Origin: Leifsonia sp. 466MF
Lineage (GTDB): Bacteria > Actinomycetota > Actinomycetes > Actinomycetales > Microbacteriaceae
DNA: 64,000 bases
Assembly (NCBI RefSeq): GCF_900100265.1
Contig: NZ_LT629696.1
Span: 1,922,001-1,986,000, forward strand
Direction: 5' to 3'
Shown here: piece by piece, positions 7,254 to 19,093 of the stretch
How the letters are laid out: every line of letters begins with the position of its first letter
How positions within the stretch are numbered: position 1 is the first letter of the stretch
The notes under the pieces: generated by a model
What the model was told of the DNA's origin: nothing
The model's database searches: none
What the model saw: the letters and a program-made list of their open reading frames with translations, nothing else
Position numbers and translations under genes: made by a program

Positions 7254-8696
7254 TCAGAACACCTTCAGCACGTAGGCGGCCACGAGCAGCGCGGTGACGC
7301 TCACCGCCAAGACGCCGGCCGTGACCATGAGGATCACCGGCAGCGTGTTGCCGCGCTTCTTCGGCGGGGCGATGACGCCCCGGGTGGAGGTGTGGGTGCT
7401 GATGGCGCGCGACGCGCGGACCGGCTGAACCTCCGAGGTGTTGAACTCGTTCTCCTCGCCGTCGAGCAGACGGTCGAGGTCCGAGGAGTCGATGCGGTCG
7501 GGGTGGGCGCCGGTGGCTCCCATCCCGCGCGGCAGGTCGATCGAGCCGGTGACCAGGATCTCCCCCGTGCTCGTCAGCGGCGCGCGGGTATCCGGCTGCG
7601 GGATGACGGGCAGGATGAGTGCGTTGGTCGTCGTCGCGGCGGTCGACTGGGCGACGTTGCGCGAGATGATCGGCTGGTTCTGATCGTCCAGTTCGGCGGC
7701 CGTCGACCAGTGCCCGGTCGGCGGGGTGAACGGCCGGCGCTCCTGTGCGGCGGTCTCGCTCGGCTCCTCGTTCTTCGCCGGGGCGGGCGCGGACGGGGCC
7801 TCGACAGCGGGGGCGTCGGCCTTCGGCTCCGCAGTGCCGAAGGCGGCGAAGGGAGAGGTGGAGCTCTGGGTGACCGTGGTCTCGGACTGGCCGGAACGGG
7901 ATGCGGTCGGCGCTGACGACGGAGTCAGCGGGGCGAACGGCCAGGCCGACTTCTCGCTGGTCGGGGCGGGCGTCGCGGGATCGGCTGCGAGCGGATCGGC
8001 GGCGGGAGCAGCAGCAGCGGCCTGCGGAGCCGACGAGCCGGACTCCGCTGCACCTTCCTTGGCGCCGGACTCTTCGGGACCGGACGTGAAGGACACGGGG
8101 AAGACCTGCTCCCCGGCGGCCGGCGCGTGATTGGCCTGGGCGTTGGCCTCCTGAGCCTGCAGCATCGCGCGGAGCTCGCGGCGCGTCAGAGTGCGCTCCG
8201 ACCCGGCGTTCGCTGAAGCCGGCGGGGTGGACGCGGGTGCCGCGGGCGGCGTGGTCGGCTGGAGGATGGCCATCGGCTGCGTGACGGGCTCGGGCTGCGT
8301 GGTGTCCGGACCCTGACGGAACAGGTCGAAGGCGTCACGCGACGGCGACGAGACGCCGGGTTCAGCGAAAGCGCTGGCCGGAATGGCCGGACGCTCCGGC
8401 TGGGCCGGCGCCTGCTCGGCCTTCGGGGCGGCGGGCTCGGCCTGCTTCGACTCGGACTGCGGCTTCTCGGCGCCCTGCGCCTCAGCCTGCGGCTTCTCGC
8501 TCTGCTGCGCCGTGCCGGCCGCGGCAGCACCCTCGTCGGACGCGCGCGGGGGCACGGTGGTGGTCATCTCGGGGATCTGCCCGCCGGGGGTCGGCTCAGC
8601 GGTTCCGGCACGTCGGGAGGCGGAGCGCTCGAACTCCCTCGCCTGTCGCCGCGTCTGCGGCTGGCCCGTCGGCGGCTGTTCAGGCCACGATGTCAT
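7254..8696 (-). CDS. Ala/Pro/Glu-rich disordered protein with C-terminal membrane anchor
   Basis: A 480-residue protein of unknown function. Residues 1-440 are low complexity, dominated by Ala, Pro, Ser, Glu, Thr and Gln, with a short [12 protein letters not shown] charged helix in the middle. The last 30 residues form one transmembrane helix ([12 protein letters not shown] onward) after a KKRGN positive stop, so the long N-terminal part is probably cytoplasmic and anchored at its tail. ATG at 8696 overlaps the nadD stop in ATGA, showing translational coupling. Such proteins sit between nadD and rsfS in related genomes; no enzymatic motif is visible. Confidence 0.7.
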   Translation of the reverse strand: MTSWPEQPPTGQPQTRRQAREFERSASRRAGTAEPTPGGQIPEMTTTVPPRASDEGAAAAGTAQQSEKPQAEAQGAEKPQSESKQAEPAAPKAEQAPAQPERPAIPASAFAEPGVSSPSRDAFDLFRQGPDTTQPEPVTQPMAILQPTTPPAAPASTPPASANAGSERTLTRRELRAMLQAQEANAQANHAPAAGEQVFPVSFTSGPEESGAKEGAAESGSSAPQAAAAAPAADPLAADPATPAPTSEKSAWPFAPLTPSSAPTASRSGQSETTVTQSSTSPFAAFGTAEPKADAPAVEAPSAPAPAKNEEPSETAAQERRPFTPPTGHWSTAAELDDQNQPIISRNVAQSTAATTTNALILPVIPQPDTRAPLTSTGEILVTGSIDLPRGMGATGAHPDRIDSSDLDRLLDGEENEFNTSEVQPVRASRAISTHTSTRGVIAPPKKRGNTLPVILMVTAGVLAVSVTALLVAAYVLKVF

Positions 8697-9295
8697 GCCA
8701 CGCTCCGATACAGATGGTGTTTGGAGATGTATTGAACAACCCCGTCCGGTACCAGGTACCACACCGGGAATCCCCTGCTCACCCGGCTCCGGCAATCGGT
8801 CGACGAGATCGCCAGGGCCGGAACTTCCAACAAGCTTACGTCTTGCTCCGGCAATCCAGAAATACTCAAGTCATGTCCCGGGCGACTCACAGCCACGAAG
8901 TGGGCGAGCTCCCAGAGCTCCGCGACGTCGCGCCAGCTGAGGATCTGGGCGATGGCGTCCGCGCCGGTGATGAAGAACAGCTCGGCGTCCGGACGCTCGC
9001 GGTGCAGGTCGCGCAGGGTGTCGATGGTGTAGGTGGGACCGACCCGGTCGATGTCGACCCGGCTAACCGTGAACCGCGGATTGGATGCGGTCGCGATGAC
9101 CGTCATCAGGTAACGGTGCTCCGGCGGGGTGACGGCGCCCTTCTGCCAGGGCTGACCGGTCGGGACGAAGATGACCTCGTCGAGGTCGAACGACTGGGCC
9201 ACTTCGCTGGCGGCCACCAGGTGGCCGTGGTGGATGGGGTCGAAAGTGCCGCCCATCACACCGATCCGCGGCCGGCCCGTCTCCTTCAGCTCCAT
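8693..9295 (-). CDS. nadD: Nicotinate-nucleotide adenylyltransferase
   Basis: A 200-residue enzyme that adenylylates nicotinate mononucleotide to deamido-NAD in NAD biosynthesis. The nucleotidyltransferase signature [11 protein letters not shown] is at residues 15-25, and the ISSTDCRSR motif near the C terminus is the ISSTxxR signature. Length is typical. It lies between a small membrane protein gene (12-bp gap) and the tail-anchored protein (4-bp overlap). Confidence 0.95.
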   Translation of the reverse strand: MELKETGRPRIGVMGGTFDPIHHGHLVAASEVAQSFDLDEVIFVPTGQPWQKGAVTPPEHRYLMTVIATASNPRFTVSRVDIDRVGPTYTIDTLRDLHRERPDAELFFITGADAIAQILSWRDVAELWELAHFVAVSRPGHDLSISGLPEQDVSLLEVPALAISSTDCRSRVSRGFPVWYLVPDGVVQYISKHHLYRSVA

Positions 9296-9307
9296 GCCCG
9301 GATCGGC

Positions 9308-9544
9308 TCAGTGCCCCTGGGTCGGGTGGCCGGTGCCGTGGTGCGTGGCGCCCGGAGCGCCCGCGTGGGCGGCGGCGTCGGGGGCGGAGCGGTGGCTGTG
9401 CCGGTTGGCGACATCCTTGAAGCTCCAGGCGACGAAGGCGAGGGCGATGAAGAGGACGATGGCGATAGCGCCGAACGCCCAGGTGGGCATCGGCAGTTCG
9501 ACGTGGGTCTCCGCCTCGGCGAGGACGGTCGTCAGGAATGACAT
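9308..9544 (-). CDS. Small single-span membrane protein with His-rich tail
   Basis: A 78-residue protein with one transmembrane helix (about residues 22-41) and a soluble tail rich in His, Ala and Gly (HSHRSAP through HHGTGHPTQGH). The tail could bind metal, but this is only suggested by composition. It is in the same orientation between proA and nadD, so it is probably part of the operon. No family assignment. Confidence 0.65.
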   Translation of the reverse strand: MSFLTTVLAEAETHVELPMPTWAFGAIAIVLFIALAFVAWSFKDVANRHSHRSAPDAAAHAGAPGATHHGTGHPTQGH

Positions 9545-9597
9545 CGTGCGTGATCCTTTCTCGGGGCCTTCGGCCCACCGTCAAGTCTAGCGGTCGG

Positions 9598-10878
9598 TCA
9601 CGCCCGGACCTGGCCGGACCCGCGGACGATCCACTTGGTGCTGGTGAGCTCAGGGAGTCCCATCGGCCCGCGTGCGTGCAGCTTCTGCGTCGAGATGCCG
9701 ACCTCGGCGCCGAACCCGAACTCGCCGCCGTCGGTGAAGCGCGTCGAGGCGTTCACCATCACGACCGCGGAGTCGACCTCGGCCAGGAAGCGCTCGGCGT
9801 TCTGGAGGTCGTTCGTGATGATCGACTCCGTGTGCTGGGTGGAGTACCGGCGGATGTGCTCGATCGCCTCGTCGAGGTCGTCGACCACCTTCACGGAGAT
9901 GTCGAGGCTCATGTGCTCGGTGGCGTAGTCCTCGTCCGTCACCGGCACCGCATCCGGAGCGAAGGGCAGGGCGCGGTCGTCGGCGTGGATGGTGACGCCC
10001 TCGGCGCGCAGCGCGGAGAGCACGGGAGGCAGCAGCCGCTCGGCCGCGGCGCGGTGCACGAGCAGCGTCTCGACGGCATTGCACACGCTCGGCCGCTGCA
10101 CCTTGGCGTTCCGCACGATGTCGACGGCCCAGTCCTCACGGGCCGACTCGTCGAGCACCACGTGAACGACACCCGCGCCGGTCTCGATCACCGGCACCGT
10201 CGACTGCGTCACCACGGCCTGGATCAGGTCGGCGCTCCCCCGAGGGATAAGCACGTCGACGAAGCCGCGCGCCGTCATCAGCTCGGCGGCGCCTTCGCGG
10301 CCGAAGTCGTCGATCGTCTGCACGGCATCCGACGGAAGGCCGGCGCTCGCCAGCGCCTGCTGGATGACGTGCACGAGCACGCGGTTGGTCTCGATGGCCG
10401 CGCTGCCGCCGCGCAGCACCGCGGCGTTGCCGCTCTTGATCGCGAGCGCGGCGATGTCGATCGTGACGTTGGGGCGGGCCTCGTAGATCGCGCCGACGAC
10501 GCCGAAGGGGACGCGCACCTGCGTGATCTTCACACCGTTCGGCAGCGAGCTGCCGCGCACGGCCTGCCCGACCGGGTCGGTCAGGCCGACGATCTCGAGG
10601 ACGGCGTCGGCGAGACCCTGCAGGCGCGCCGGGCTCAGCGTCAGGCGGTCGAGCAGGCCGGTGGAGAGGCCGTTCTCACGGCCGTTGGCCAGGTCGAGCT
10701 CGTTGGCGGAGAGGATGTCGGCCGACGCGGCGAGCACACCGTCGGCGATGGCGCGCAGCGCGCGGTTCTTACGATCCGTGTCGGCGATCGCGAGGTCGCG
10801 CGACGCGGTCTTGGCGGCGGCGAGCCGTTCGTGCAGGGAGAGCGCGGCCGTGGGCAGCGCACCGGTCAACGAGGACAT
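9598..10878 (-). CDS. proA: Gamma-glutamyl phosphate reductase
   Basis: A 426-residue ProA that reduces gamma-glutamyl phosphate to glutamate semialdehyde with NADPH, the second step of proline synthesis. The aldehyde-dehydrogenase fold shows GVVGAIYEARPNVT, the PRGSADLI segment and the catalytic cysteine in QRPSVCNAVET. It lies 9 bp after proB in the same operon. Confidence 0.96.
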   Translation of the reverse strand: MSSLTGALPTAALSLHERLAAAKTASRDLAIADTDRKNRALRAIADGVLAASADILSANELDLANGRENGLSTGLLDRLTLSPARLQGLADAVLEIVGLTDPVGQAVRGSSLPNGVKITQVRVPFGVVGAIYEARPNVTIDIAALAIKSGNAAVLRGGSAAIETNRVLVHVIQQALASAGLPSDAVQTIDDFGREGAAELMTARGFVDVLIPRGSADLIQAVVTQSTVPVIETGAGVVHVVLDESAREDWAVDIVRNAKVQRPSVCNAVETLLVHRAAAERLLPPVLSALRAEGVTIHADDRALPFAPDAVPVTDEDYATEHMSLDISVKVVDDLDEAIEHIRRYSTQHTESIITNDLQNAERFLAEVDSAVVMVNASTRFTDGGEFGFGAEVGISTQKLHARGPMGLPELTSTKWIVRGSGQVRA

Positions 10879-10887
10879 GCGTCGATT

Positions 10888-13334
<2,447 letters not shown>

Positions 13335-13359
13335 CTACTGCTTGTGGTGCTGAAACGGC

Positions 13360-13387
13360 GGATGGGCGGGCCGAAGCCCGCCCATCC
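13360..13387 (-). terminator. Hairpin between rpmA and obgE
   Basis: A perfect 12-bp stem (GGATGGGCGGGC and its complement, 4-nt loop). It lies between the rpmA stop and the obgE start on the reading strand's DNA, with no good T-run. Order of transcription is rplU, rpmA, hairpin, obgE, so it probably lowers read-through from the highly expressed ribosomal genes into obgE. Confidence 0.55.
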
Positions 13388-13413
13388 GGAAGAGTGGTGC
13401 TCGTGGTCGAGGC

Positions 13414-13671
13414 TCAGGCCTCGGCCGCCACGATGTTGACGACCTTGCGGCCGCCCTTGGTGCCGAACTCGACCGCGCCGGCGGCGAGGGCGAACAGCGT
13501 GTCGTCACCGCCACGACCGACGTTCACGCCGGGGTGGAAGTGGGTGCCGCGCTGGCGGACCAGGATCTCGCCCGCGTTGACGGTCTGGCCGCCGAAGCGC
13601 TTCACGCCGAGGCGCTGCGCGTTGGAGTCGCGGCCGTTGCGAGTGGAGCTCGCTCCCTTTTTGTGTGCCAT
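13414..13671 (-). CDS. rpmA: Ribosomal protein bL27
   Basis: An 85-residue 50S protein with the characteristic N terminus [16 protein letters not shown] and the [16 protein letters not shown] block. It follows rplU by 26 bp. There is no N-terminal cleavable extension of the Firmicutes type. Confidence 0.98.
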   Translation of the reverse strand: MAHKKGASSTRNGRDSNAQRLGVKRFGGQTVNAGEILVRQRGTHFHPGVNVGRGGDDTLFALAAGAVEFGTKGGRKVVNIVAAEA

Positions 13672-13697
13672 GGTGTCTTCTCCTCGAGAGCCGTCGG

Positions 13698-14006
13698 CTA
13701 CTTGATGCCGGTGATCTTGACGCGCGTGAGCTCCTGACGGTGGCCCTGGCGCTTCTTGTAGCCGGTCTTGTTCTTGAACTTCTGGATGACGATCTTCGGG
13801 CCGCGGAGGTCGCCGAGGACCTCGGCGGTCACGGTGACCTTCGCGAGGGACTTGGCGTCGGAGGTGATCTTGTCACCGTCGACCAGCAGCACCGGCGCGA
13901 GCTCGATCTTGCCGTCCTTGTCGGCCTTGACGCGGTCCATCGTCACGATGGTGCCGACCTCGACCTTCTCCTGCCGGCCACCGGCGCGCACAACTGCGTA
14001 AACCAC
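13698..14006 (-). CDS. rplU: Ribosomal protein bL21
   Basis: A 102-residue 50S protein with [17 protein letters not shown] at the N terminus and [12 protein letters not shown] near the end. The GTG at 14006 is chosen because the family starts at MVYAVV; an upstream in-frame ATG would add residues with no homology. An AAAAGG ribosome binding site precedes it. First gene of the long operon, about 166 nt downstream of the predicted transcription start. Confidence 0.97.
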   Translation of the reverse strand: MVYAVVRAGGRQEKVEVGTIVTMDRVKADKDGKIELAPVLLVDGDKITSDAKSLAKVTVTAEVLGDLRGPKIVIQKFKNKTGYKKRQGHRQELTRVKITGIK

Positions 14007-14178
14007 TTTCACGTACCTTTTCGTCGGGGAACAGTTCCCGGCGCTGCCGCGGACCTGGTCCTGCTTCTTCAACTGTTTGGAAGTCACTGGCGAGTCCCGC
14101 CGGTAGCGACATGCTCCCGGCTGCTCTCAGAAAACCATGATGGCTGCGCGGGTCACACCCGGCACACACCAACGGTCA

Positions 14179-14207
14179 ACTTTACCCGACGCCCGACAGG
14201 CCGTCAA
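14179..14207 (-). promoter_or_regulatory. Promoter of the rplU-rpmA-obgE operon
   Basis: On the minus strand TTGACG (14207-14202), a 17-bp spacer and TAAAGT (14184-14179) make one of the best housekeeping promoters in the window. The predicted start is near 14172, leaving a 5' leader of about 166 nt before rplU. Confidence 0.7.
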
Positions 14208-14293
14208 TTCAGCGCCGTCGTCACGGTGGCGACACCGTTCCGGCTTCGGGACCGTCCGGCTCCGACTGCGGAACCGGTTCCTAGAATCATTCT

Positions 14294-14572
14294 ATGACGG
14301 TCCTGATCGATCCCCCGGCATGGCCGGCTCACGGCATGTTGTGGTCGCATCTGGTCAGCGACGCGTCTCTCGACGAGCTGCACGCCTTCGCCGAGGCGAA
14401 CGACATCCACCGCCGCGCCTTCGACATCGACCATTACGACGTGCCCGACCGGCGCTACGACGAGCTCGTGGCGGCCGGAGCGCATCCCGTCTCCGGCAAG
14501 GAGCTCGTGTCGCGGCTCATCGCCAGCGGGTTACGGGTGCGGGCGCGCGACCGGGTCCGCCGCCGGCACTGA
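14294..14572 (+). CDS. DUF4031 protein (leaderless)
   Basis: A 92-residue DUF4031 protein: VLIDPPAWPAHGMLWSHL at the start, a conserved DHYDVPDRRYDE and a basic C terminus. This family is widespread in actinobacteria and has no known activity. TAGAAT at 14282-14287 ends six bases before the ATG, so the mRNA is probably leaderless. A GAACCGGTTC palindrome (14271-14280) lies directly upstream of the -10 and could be an operator. It is divergent from rplU and convergent with rne. Confidence 0.85.
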   Translation: MTVLIDPPAWPAHGMLWSHLVSDASLDELHAFAEANDIHRRAFDIDHYDVPDRRYDELVAAGAHPVSGKELVSRLIASGLRVRARDRVRRRH

Positions 14573-14606
14573 CGGCGTCCCGGTCGCTCCGGCCCGGTGG
14601 TGGAGG

Positions 14607-17195
14607 CTACTCGCCCTTCGGCGCCAGCTCACCGCCGGCGATGACCGCCGTGCTCGCGCGTCGGCTCCGGTTGCGGCCCTGACCCGGCTCCTTCGGCGCG
14701 GGCAGCGCCTCGAGGACGGAGTCGAGCAGGAGCTCGGCCTCCTCCGGCGACGGACGCGCCGCGGTCGGGCGCACCTCCGCCGGCTCCGGGAGGTCGAGGA
14801 GCGGGAGGATCGGCTCGGCCGACGGCTCCGAAGCCCCAGCCTCGGGCGCAGCCTCCGCCGAGCCCTCGGCCGGCTGCTCCGACGCGGGCTCGCTGACCGC
14901 GTCCTCGGACGGCGTGGTCTCGGCCTGCTGCCGGTCGGCACCGCCCTTGCCCTTGCGGCGGCGCTTCTTCGTGGCGGTGACCTCGGTCAGCGTCACCTCG
15001 GTCACGCTGATCTGCTCGACGTCGGCCGACGCGGCGTTCTCCTGCGCCTTCGCCTCCTCGTCGTGGTGGATGGTCGACGCGGCGATCTTGGCCAGCGCGT
15101 TCTTGGCGTCGTCGGTGATGGCGTGTGTGCCGTTGTGGCCGCCAGCGCCGTTTCCGCCGTTTCCGTTGCCGCTCCCGTTCGAGCCGCCGTTGCTGCTGCC
15201 GCCGGCGCTTCCACCGCGGCCGCGGCGACGCTCGTTCTGCGGCTGCTGCGGCTGGCGGTGCTTGACGACCGGGTCGTGGTGGACGATGACACCGCGGCCG
15301 GCGCAGACCTCGCACGCCTCGCTGAAGGTCTCCAGCAGGCCGAGGCCGAGCTTCTTGCGGGTCATCTGCACGAGACCGAGCGAGGTGACCTCGGCGACCT
15401 GGTGCTTCGTCCGGTCGCGGCTCAGGCACTCCACCAGACGGCGGAGGACCAGGTCGCGGTTCGACTCCAGCACCATGTCGATGAAGTCGACGACGATGAT
15501 GCCGCCGATGTCGCGCAGCCGGAGCTGACGGACGATCTCCTCGGCCGCCTCCAGGTTGTTCTTGGTGACGGTCTCCTCGAGGTTGCCGCCCGAGCCGACG
15601 AACTTGCCGGTGTTCACGTCGACCACCGTCATGGCCTCGGTGCGGTCGATGACGAGCGAACCGCCCGACGGCAGCCACACCTTGCGCTCCAGCGCCTTCT
15701 CGATCTGCTCCGTGATGCGGAACTCGTCGAACGCGTCGCGCTCCCCCGTGTACGGCTCGACACGGTCGAGCAGGTCGGGGGCGACCTGGCGGAGGTAGTT
15801 CTCGATCGTCTGGCGCGCGTCGTCGCCGGCGATGACGAGCTTCTGGAAGTCCTCGTTGAAGACGTCGCGGATGATCTTGATCAGGAGGTCCGGCTCGCTG
15901 TGCAGCAGAGCAGGAGCCTGCTGGGTCTCGACACGCGTGCTGATGTCAGCCCACTGCGAGGTCAGGCGGGTGACGTCGAGCGTCAGCTGCTCCTCGGTCG
16001 CACCCTCGGCGGCGGTGCGCACGATGACGCCCGCGTTCTCGGGCAGCACCTCCTTGAGGATCTTCTTGAGGCGCGAGCGCTCGGTGTCCGGGAGCTTGCG
16101 GCTGATGCCGTTCATGGATCCGCCCGGCACGTACACGAGGTAGCGGCCCGGGAGCGAGATCTGGCTGGTGAGGCGGGCGCCCTTGTGGCCGACCGGGTCC
16201 TTCGTGACCTGGACGAGCACGCGGTCGCCCGGCTTCAGGGCCAGTTCGATGCGGCGCGGCTGGTTGCCGGTCTCGACCGCATCCCAGTCCACCTCGCCCG
16301 AGTACAGGACGGCGTTGCGGCCACGGCCGATGTCGACGAACGCGGCCTCCATGCTGGGGAGCACGTTCTGCACGCGGCCGAGGTAGACGTTGCCGATGAG
16401 CGACGCCTCCTGCGAGCGGGCGACGTAGTGCTCGACGAGCACCTTGTCCTCGAGCACGCCGATCTGGATGCGGCCACCCTTCGAGCGGACGACCATCTGC
16501 CGGTCGACGGACTCGCGCCGGGCCAGGAACTCGGCCTCGGTGATGACCGGGCGGCGACGGCCGGCGTCGCGACCGTCGCGGCGGCGCTGCTTCTTCGCCT
16601 CGAGACGCGTGGACCCCTTGACCTTCTGCGGCTCGGTGATGAGCTCGGGCTCGCGCGGCGTGCGCACCTTGACGACGGTGTTGGCCGGGTCGTTGGCGTT
16701 GTCGCGCGACTCGCCCGCGCGGCGGCGGGACCGACGGCGGACACCGCCGGCGGGCTCCTCGTCGCCCTCGGGGAGCGGCGGGAGCGGCAGGACGTCCGGC
16801 GCCTGGAAGAGCAGGGTCGTCGGGGGCAGGCCGGGCGCGGCGGCGCCGACGACCGGCGCCTCCACCTCGCCGTGCTTGTCCGGGAGCGCCGGGGGCTCGA
16901 GGCCGGCAGCGGGCTGCACGCCGTCGGCGGCGAGGGCGCGCTGTGCCGCGGCCTCACCGGCGGCGGGCGCCGTCTCCTCGACGGTGGCAGCCTGTGCCGC
17001 TTCGGGCTCGGCGGCCGTCGGCTCGGCGGCCTGCTCGGCCGCACTCTGTCCGGAGGAAGGCGGGAACGCGTCGGCCTGTACGGCCTGGAAGGGCTTCTTC
17101 ACGACGCGTCGTGCGCCGAAGAGCCCTTTGCGCTTCCGTCCTCCCGTCTCCGTCTCGTTGTTGTCCGTGTTGTCGATATTTTCGTTATCCACCAT
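14607..17195 (-). CDS. rne: Ribonuclease E/G
   Basis: An 862-residue endoribonuclease of the RNase E/G family, central in mRNA decay and rRNA/tRNA processing. Order: disordered acidic/Ala-rich N terminus (1-200), basic RKKQRRRDGRDAGRRR patch, S1 domain (NVYLGRVQNVLPSMEAAFVDIG), the DNase I-like catalytic part with VVDFIDMV, the zinc-link CEVCAGRG near residue 630, and a disordered, charged C terminus. Having disordered arms on both sides is typical for actinobacterial RNase E. It has a long untranslated leader. Confidence 0.95.
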   Translation of the reverse strand: MVDNENIDNTDNNETETGGRKRKGLFGARRVVKKPFQAVQADAFPPSSGQSAAEQAAEPTAAEPEAAQAATVEETAPAAGEAAAQRALAADGVQPAAGLEPPALPDKHGEVEAPVVGAAAPGLPPTTLLFQAPDVLPLPPLPEGDEEPAGGVRRRSRRRAGESRDNANDPANTVVKVRTPREPELITEPQKVKGSTRLEAKKQRRRDGRDAGRRRPVITEAEFLARRESVDRQMVVRSKGGRIQIGVLEDKVLVEHYVARSQEASLIGNVYLGRVQNVLPSMEAAFVDIGRGRNAVLYSGEVDWDAVETGNQPRRIELALKPGDRVLVQVTKDPVGHKGARLTSQISLPGRYLVYVPGGSMNGISRKLPDTERSRLKKILKEVLPENAGVIVRTAAEGATEEQLTLDVTRLTSQWADISTRVETQQAPALLHSEPDLLIKIIRDVFNEDFQKLVIAGDDARQTIENYLRQVAPDLLDRVEPYTGERDAFDEFRITEQIEKALERKVWLPSGGSLVIDRTEAMTVVDVNTGKFVGSGGNLEETVTKNNLEAAEEIVRQLRLRDIGGIIVVDFIDMVLESNRDLVLRRLVECLSRDRTKHQVAEVTSLGLVQMTRKKLGLGLLETFSEACEVCAGRGVIVHHDPVVKHRQPQQPQNERRRGRGGSAGGSSNGGSNGSGNGNGGNGAGGHNGTHAITDDAKNALAKIAASTIHHDEEAKAQENAASADVEQISVTEVTLTEVTATKKRRRKGKGGADRQQAETTPSEDAVSEPASEQPAEGSAEAAPEAGASEPSAEPILPLLDLPEPAEVRPTAARPSPEEAELLLDSVLEALPAPKEPGQGRNRSRRASTAVIAGGELAPKGE

Positions 17196-17504
17196 CGCTG
17201 GTGCACTCCTCGACCGGTGGCGGTTGCCCGCTCACCGGGTCTCTCCGTCGGGAGGCGGCGCGAGCGGCGCCTCCCTCAATCCTGTTCGGATACCGCCGGG
17301 CTCGTGGCGCGGCCTGCATCCGGCTCATGTTCTCCACCGGCCATCACGGCCGGCATTTTTCACGGACGCTCTGGGCGCCCTCAAGCCTTCTGTCGGTGCT
17401 CCCGGCCTCGGCCGGGACGACTGCTGCAACGATTATCGCACGGGCGCGGGCCCACCCGAGTCTCCTCCCAGGACGACACGCAGACGTCATGCCATAATCC
17501 GAGG
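17196..17504. promoter_or_regulatory. Divergent rne / VKOR control region
   Basis: No gene is visible in these 309 bp. For rne, a GATAAT -10 at 17437-17432 (minus strand) predicts a start near 17425 and a leader of about 230 nt. That leader contains a CCGGCC/GGCCGG hairpin (17337-17353) and a GGGAGGCG/CGCCTCCC hairpin (17250-17275). RNase E genes commonly have long structured leaders used for autoregulation. For the VKOR gene, CATAAT at 17493-17498 sits six bases before its GTG. Confidence 0.5.
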
Positions 17505-18122
17505 GTGCCAGACAGCCCCGCCGAGGTTTCCTACCGCCGCCCGACCGCTCTCGCCGTCTTCCTGATCATCGCCGGACTCATCGGAGTCTGGGCGGCGTTC
17601 ATGCTCACCGTGGACAAGTTCCACCTCCTGGAAGATCCGAACGCGCAGCTCTCCTGCAACTTCTCCGTTCTCGTCGGGTGCGCCAAGAACCTCAACTCCT
17701 GGCAGGGATCGCTGCTCGGCTTCCCGAACCCGATCCTCGGTCTCGGCGGCTGGACGGCCACGATCGCCGTCGGCGCGGGCCTGTTGGCGAATCGTGCGCG
17801 CTTCGCCCGCTGGTACTGGATCGCGTTCAACGTGGGCGTGCTGCTCGCGCTGGTGCTCGTGATCTTCCTGATCACCCAGTCCATCACCGTGCTCAACGTG
17901 CTGTGCCCGTGGTGCATGGTGACCTGGCTCGTGACCATCCCCACCTTCTGGGCGGTGACCCTCTACAACCTCAAGGAGGGCAACATCCCGGTGCCGGAGC
18001 GCGCCCGTCGCGTATTCCGCACCCTGTACGGCTGGGTGCCGCTGATCACCATCGTCTGCTACGCGATCGTCGCGATCCTTGCCCAGATCCAGCTCGACTG
18101 GATCCACCGCGCCTTCGTCTGA
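17505..18122 (+). CDS. Vitamin K epoxide reductase (VKOR) family membrane protein
   Basis: A 205-residue integral membrane protein. VKOR homologues reoxidise periplasmic DsbA-like proteins by passing electrons to quinone, the actinobacterial counterpart of DsbB. Four to five transmembrane helices are visible. The active-site CxxC is in LCPWCMVTW, and the loop cysteine pair is in SCNFSVLVGC. The GTG at 17505 is chosen because CATAAT ends six bases upstream (leaderless); the N terminus VPDSPAEVSYRRPTA then matches the family length. Confidence 0.92.
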   Translation: MPDSPAEVSYRRPTALAVFLIIAGLIGVWAAFMLTVDKFHLLEDPNAQLSCNFSVLVGCAKNLNSWQGSLLGFPNPILGLGGWTATIAVGAGLLANRARFARWYWIAFNVGVLLALVLVIFLITQSITVLNVLCPWCMVTWLVTIPTFWAVTLYNLKEGNIPVPERARRVFRTLYGWVPLITIVCYAIVAILAQIQLDWIHRAFV

Positions 18123-18172
18123 TCGGCGCCTGAAACGGAGGAGCATCCGACCCGACACACCGCTGGATGTGC

Positions 18173-18219
18173 GAAAGGGAGGCGCCCGGGGCCGTAGCGG
18201 CCGGGGGCGCCTCCCTTTC
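18173..18219. terminator. Bidirectional terminator between VKOR and ndk
   Basis: A 15-bp stem GAAAGGGAGGCGCCC with its complement encloses a smaller GGCCG/CGGCC hairpin. It separates two convergent genes and carries AAAG/CTTT at its base. Confidence 0.75.
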
Positions 18220-18233
18220 GTGTAGCTGTCGGC

Positions 18234-18656
18234 TCAGCCGAACCAGAGACCGAGCTCGCGCTGTGCCGACTCGGGCGAGTCGGAGCCGTGCACGAGGTTC
18301 TGCTGCACCTTGAGGCCCCAGTCGCGGGCGAGGTCGCCGCGGATGGTGCCCGGGAGCGCGGTCGTCGGGTCGGTGGCGCCGGCGAGGGAGCGGAAGCCCT
18401 CGATCACGCGGTTGCCCGCCAGGCGGATGGCCACGATCGGGCCCGACTCCATGAACTCCACCAGCGGCTCGTAGAACGGCTTGCCCTCGTGCTCGGCGTA
18501 GTGCTGCGCGAGCAGGTCGCGGTCGGCCTGCAGCATCCGCAGGTCGACGAGCGAGTAGCCCTTCGCCTCGATCCGGCGCAGGATCTCGCCGGTCAGCCCG
18601 CGGGCCACTCCATCCGGCTTGATGAGGACGAGGGTCTCTTCGACGGCACTGGTCAT
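18234..18656 (-). CDS. ndk: Nucleoside diphosphate kinase
   Basis: A 140-residue Ndk, which transfers phosphate among nucleoside di- and triphosphates. ETLVLIKPDGVARG opens the protein, the active-site histidine lies in NLVHGSDSPESAQRE, and the length is standard. ATG at 18656 overlaps the DUF4233 stop (ATGA), so translation is coupled to the folC-DUF4233 genes. Confidence 0.97.
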   Translation of the reverse strand: MTSAVEETLVLIKPDGVARGLTGEILRRIEAKGYSLVDLRMLQADRDLLAQHYAEHEGKPFYEPLVEFMESGPIVAIRLAGNRVIEGFRSLAGATDPTTALPGTIRGDLARDWGLKVQQNLVHGSDSPESAQRELGLWFG

Positions 18657-19093
18657 GGGTTCTCCGTTCCATTGTCGGCCGCGGCAGCCGCGGCCCGGTT
18701 GTTTCGGTCGATGCGTGCGGCGGCGATCATGCAGTACGCCCACATGGCGGTGAAGATCGCGCCGACGATGAAGAAGGCGGGGACGAGGAGGCCGGCCGCC
18801 ACGATGACGACCTGGACGATCCAGCCGAGGACGACGCCGACGGTGTTCCGCAGCAGCCCGATCGCGACGATCATCAGCACGATGAGCGCCGCTCCCCCGC
18901 CCAGTGCGACGCCGGCGGGCAGCGAGCCCAGGCCGAACAGCACGAGCGCGCCGAGGAAGACGACGAGCAGCTCGAAGCCGAGGACGATCGAGCCGAGGAG
19001 CTCGCGGAGCGATCGCTGACGGCGCGGGCGGCCGGCGCGCTGGTCCCCCGCAGACTGCTCGGGCGCGTCGCCCGCGGATCCGGCGTCGGTCAC
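18653..19093 (-). CDS. DUF4233 membrane protein
   Basis: A 146-residue protein with a polar N terminus (about 35 residues, RRQRS patch) and four transmembrane helices. It matches the DUF4233 family, found almost always between folC and ndk in actinobacteria; its role is unknown. GTG at 19093 overlaps the folC stop (GTGA) and its own stop overlaps ndk (ATGA), so it is translated as part of one coupled block. Confidence 0.85.
   Translation of the reverse strand: MTDAGSAGDAPEQSAGDQRAGRPRRQRSLRELLGSIVLGFELLVVFLGALVLFGLGSLPAGVALGGGAALIVLMIVAIGLLRNTVGVVLGWIVQVVIVAAGLLVPAFFIVGAIFTAMWAYCMIAAARIDRNNRAAAAAADNGTENP

Noticed and set aside
15063..17504. Very long plus-strand open frame opposite rne
   Set aside because: It is the antisense of a GC-rich gene with RNase E motifs; only its 3' part from 17505 (VKOR) is real.
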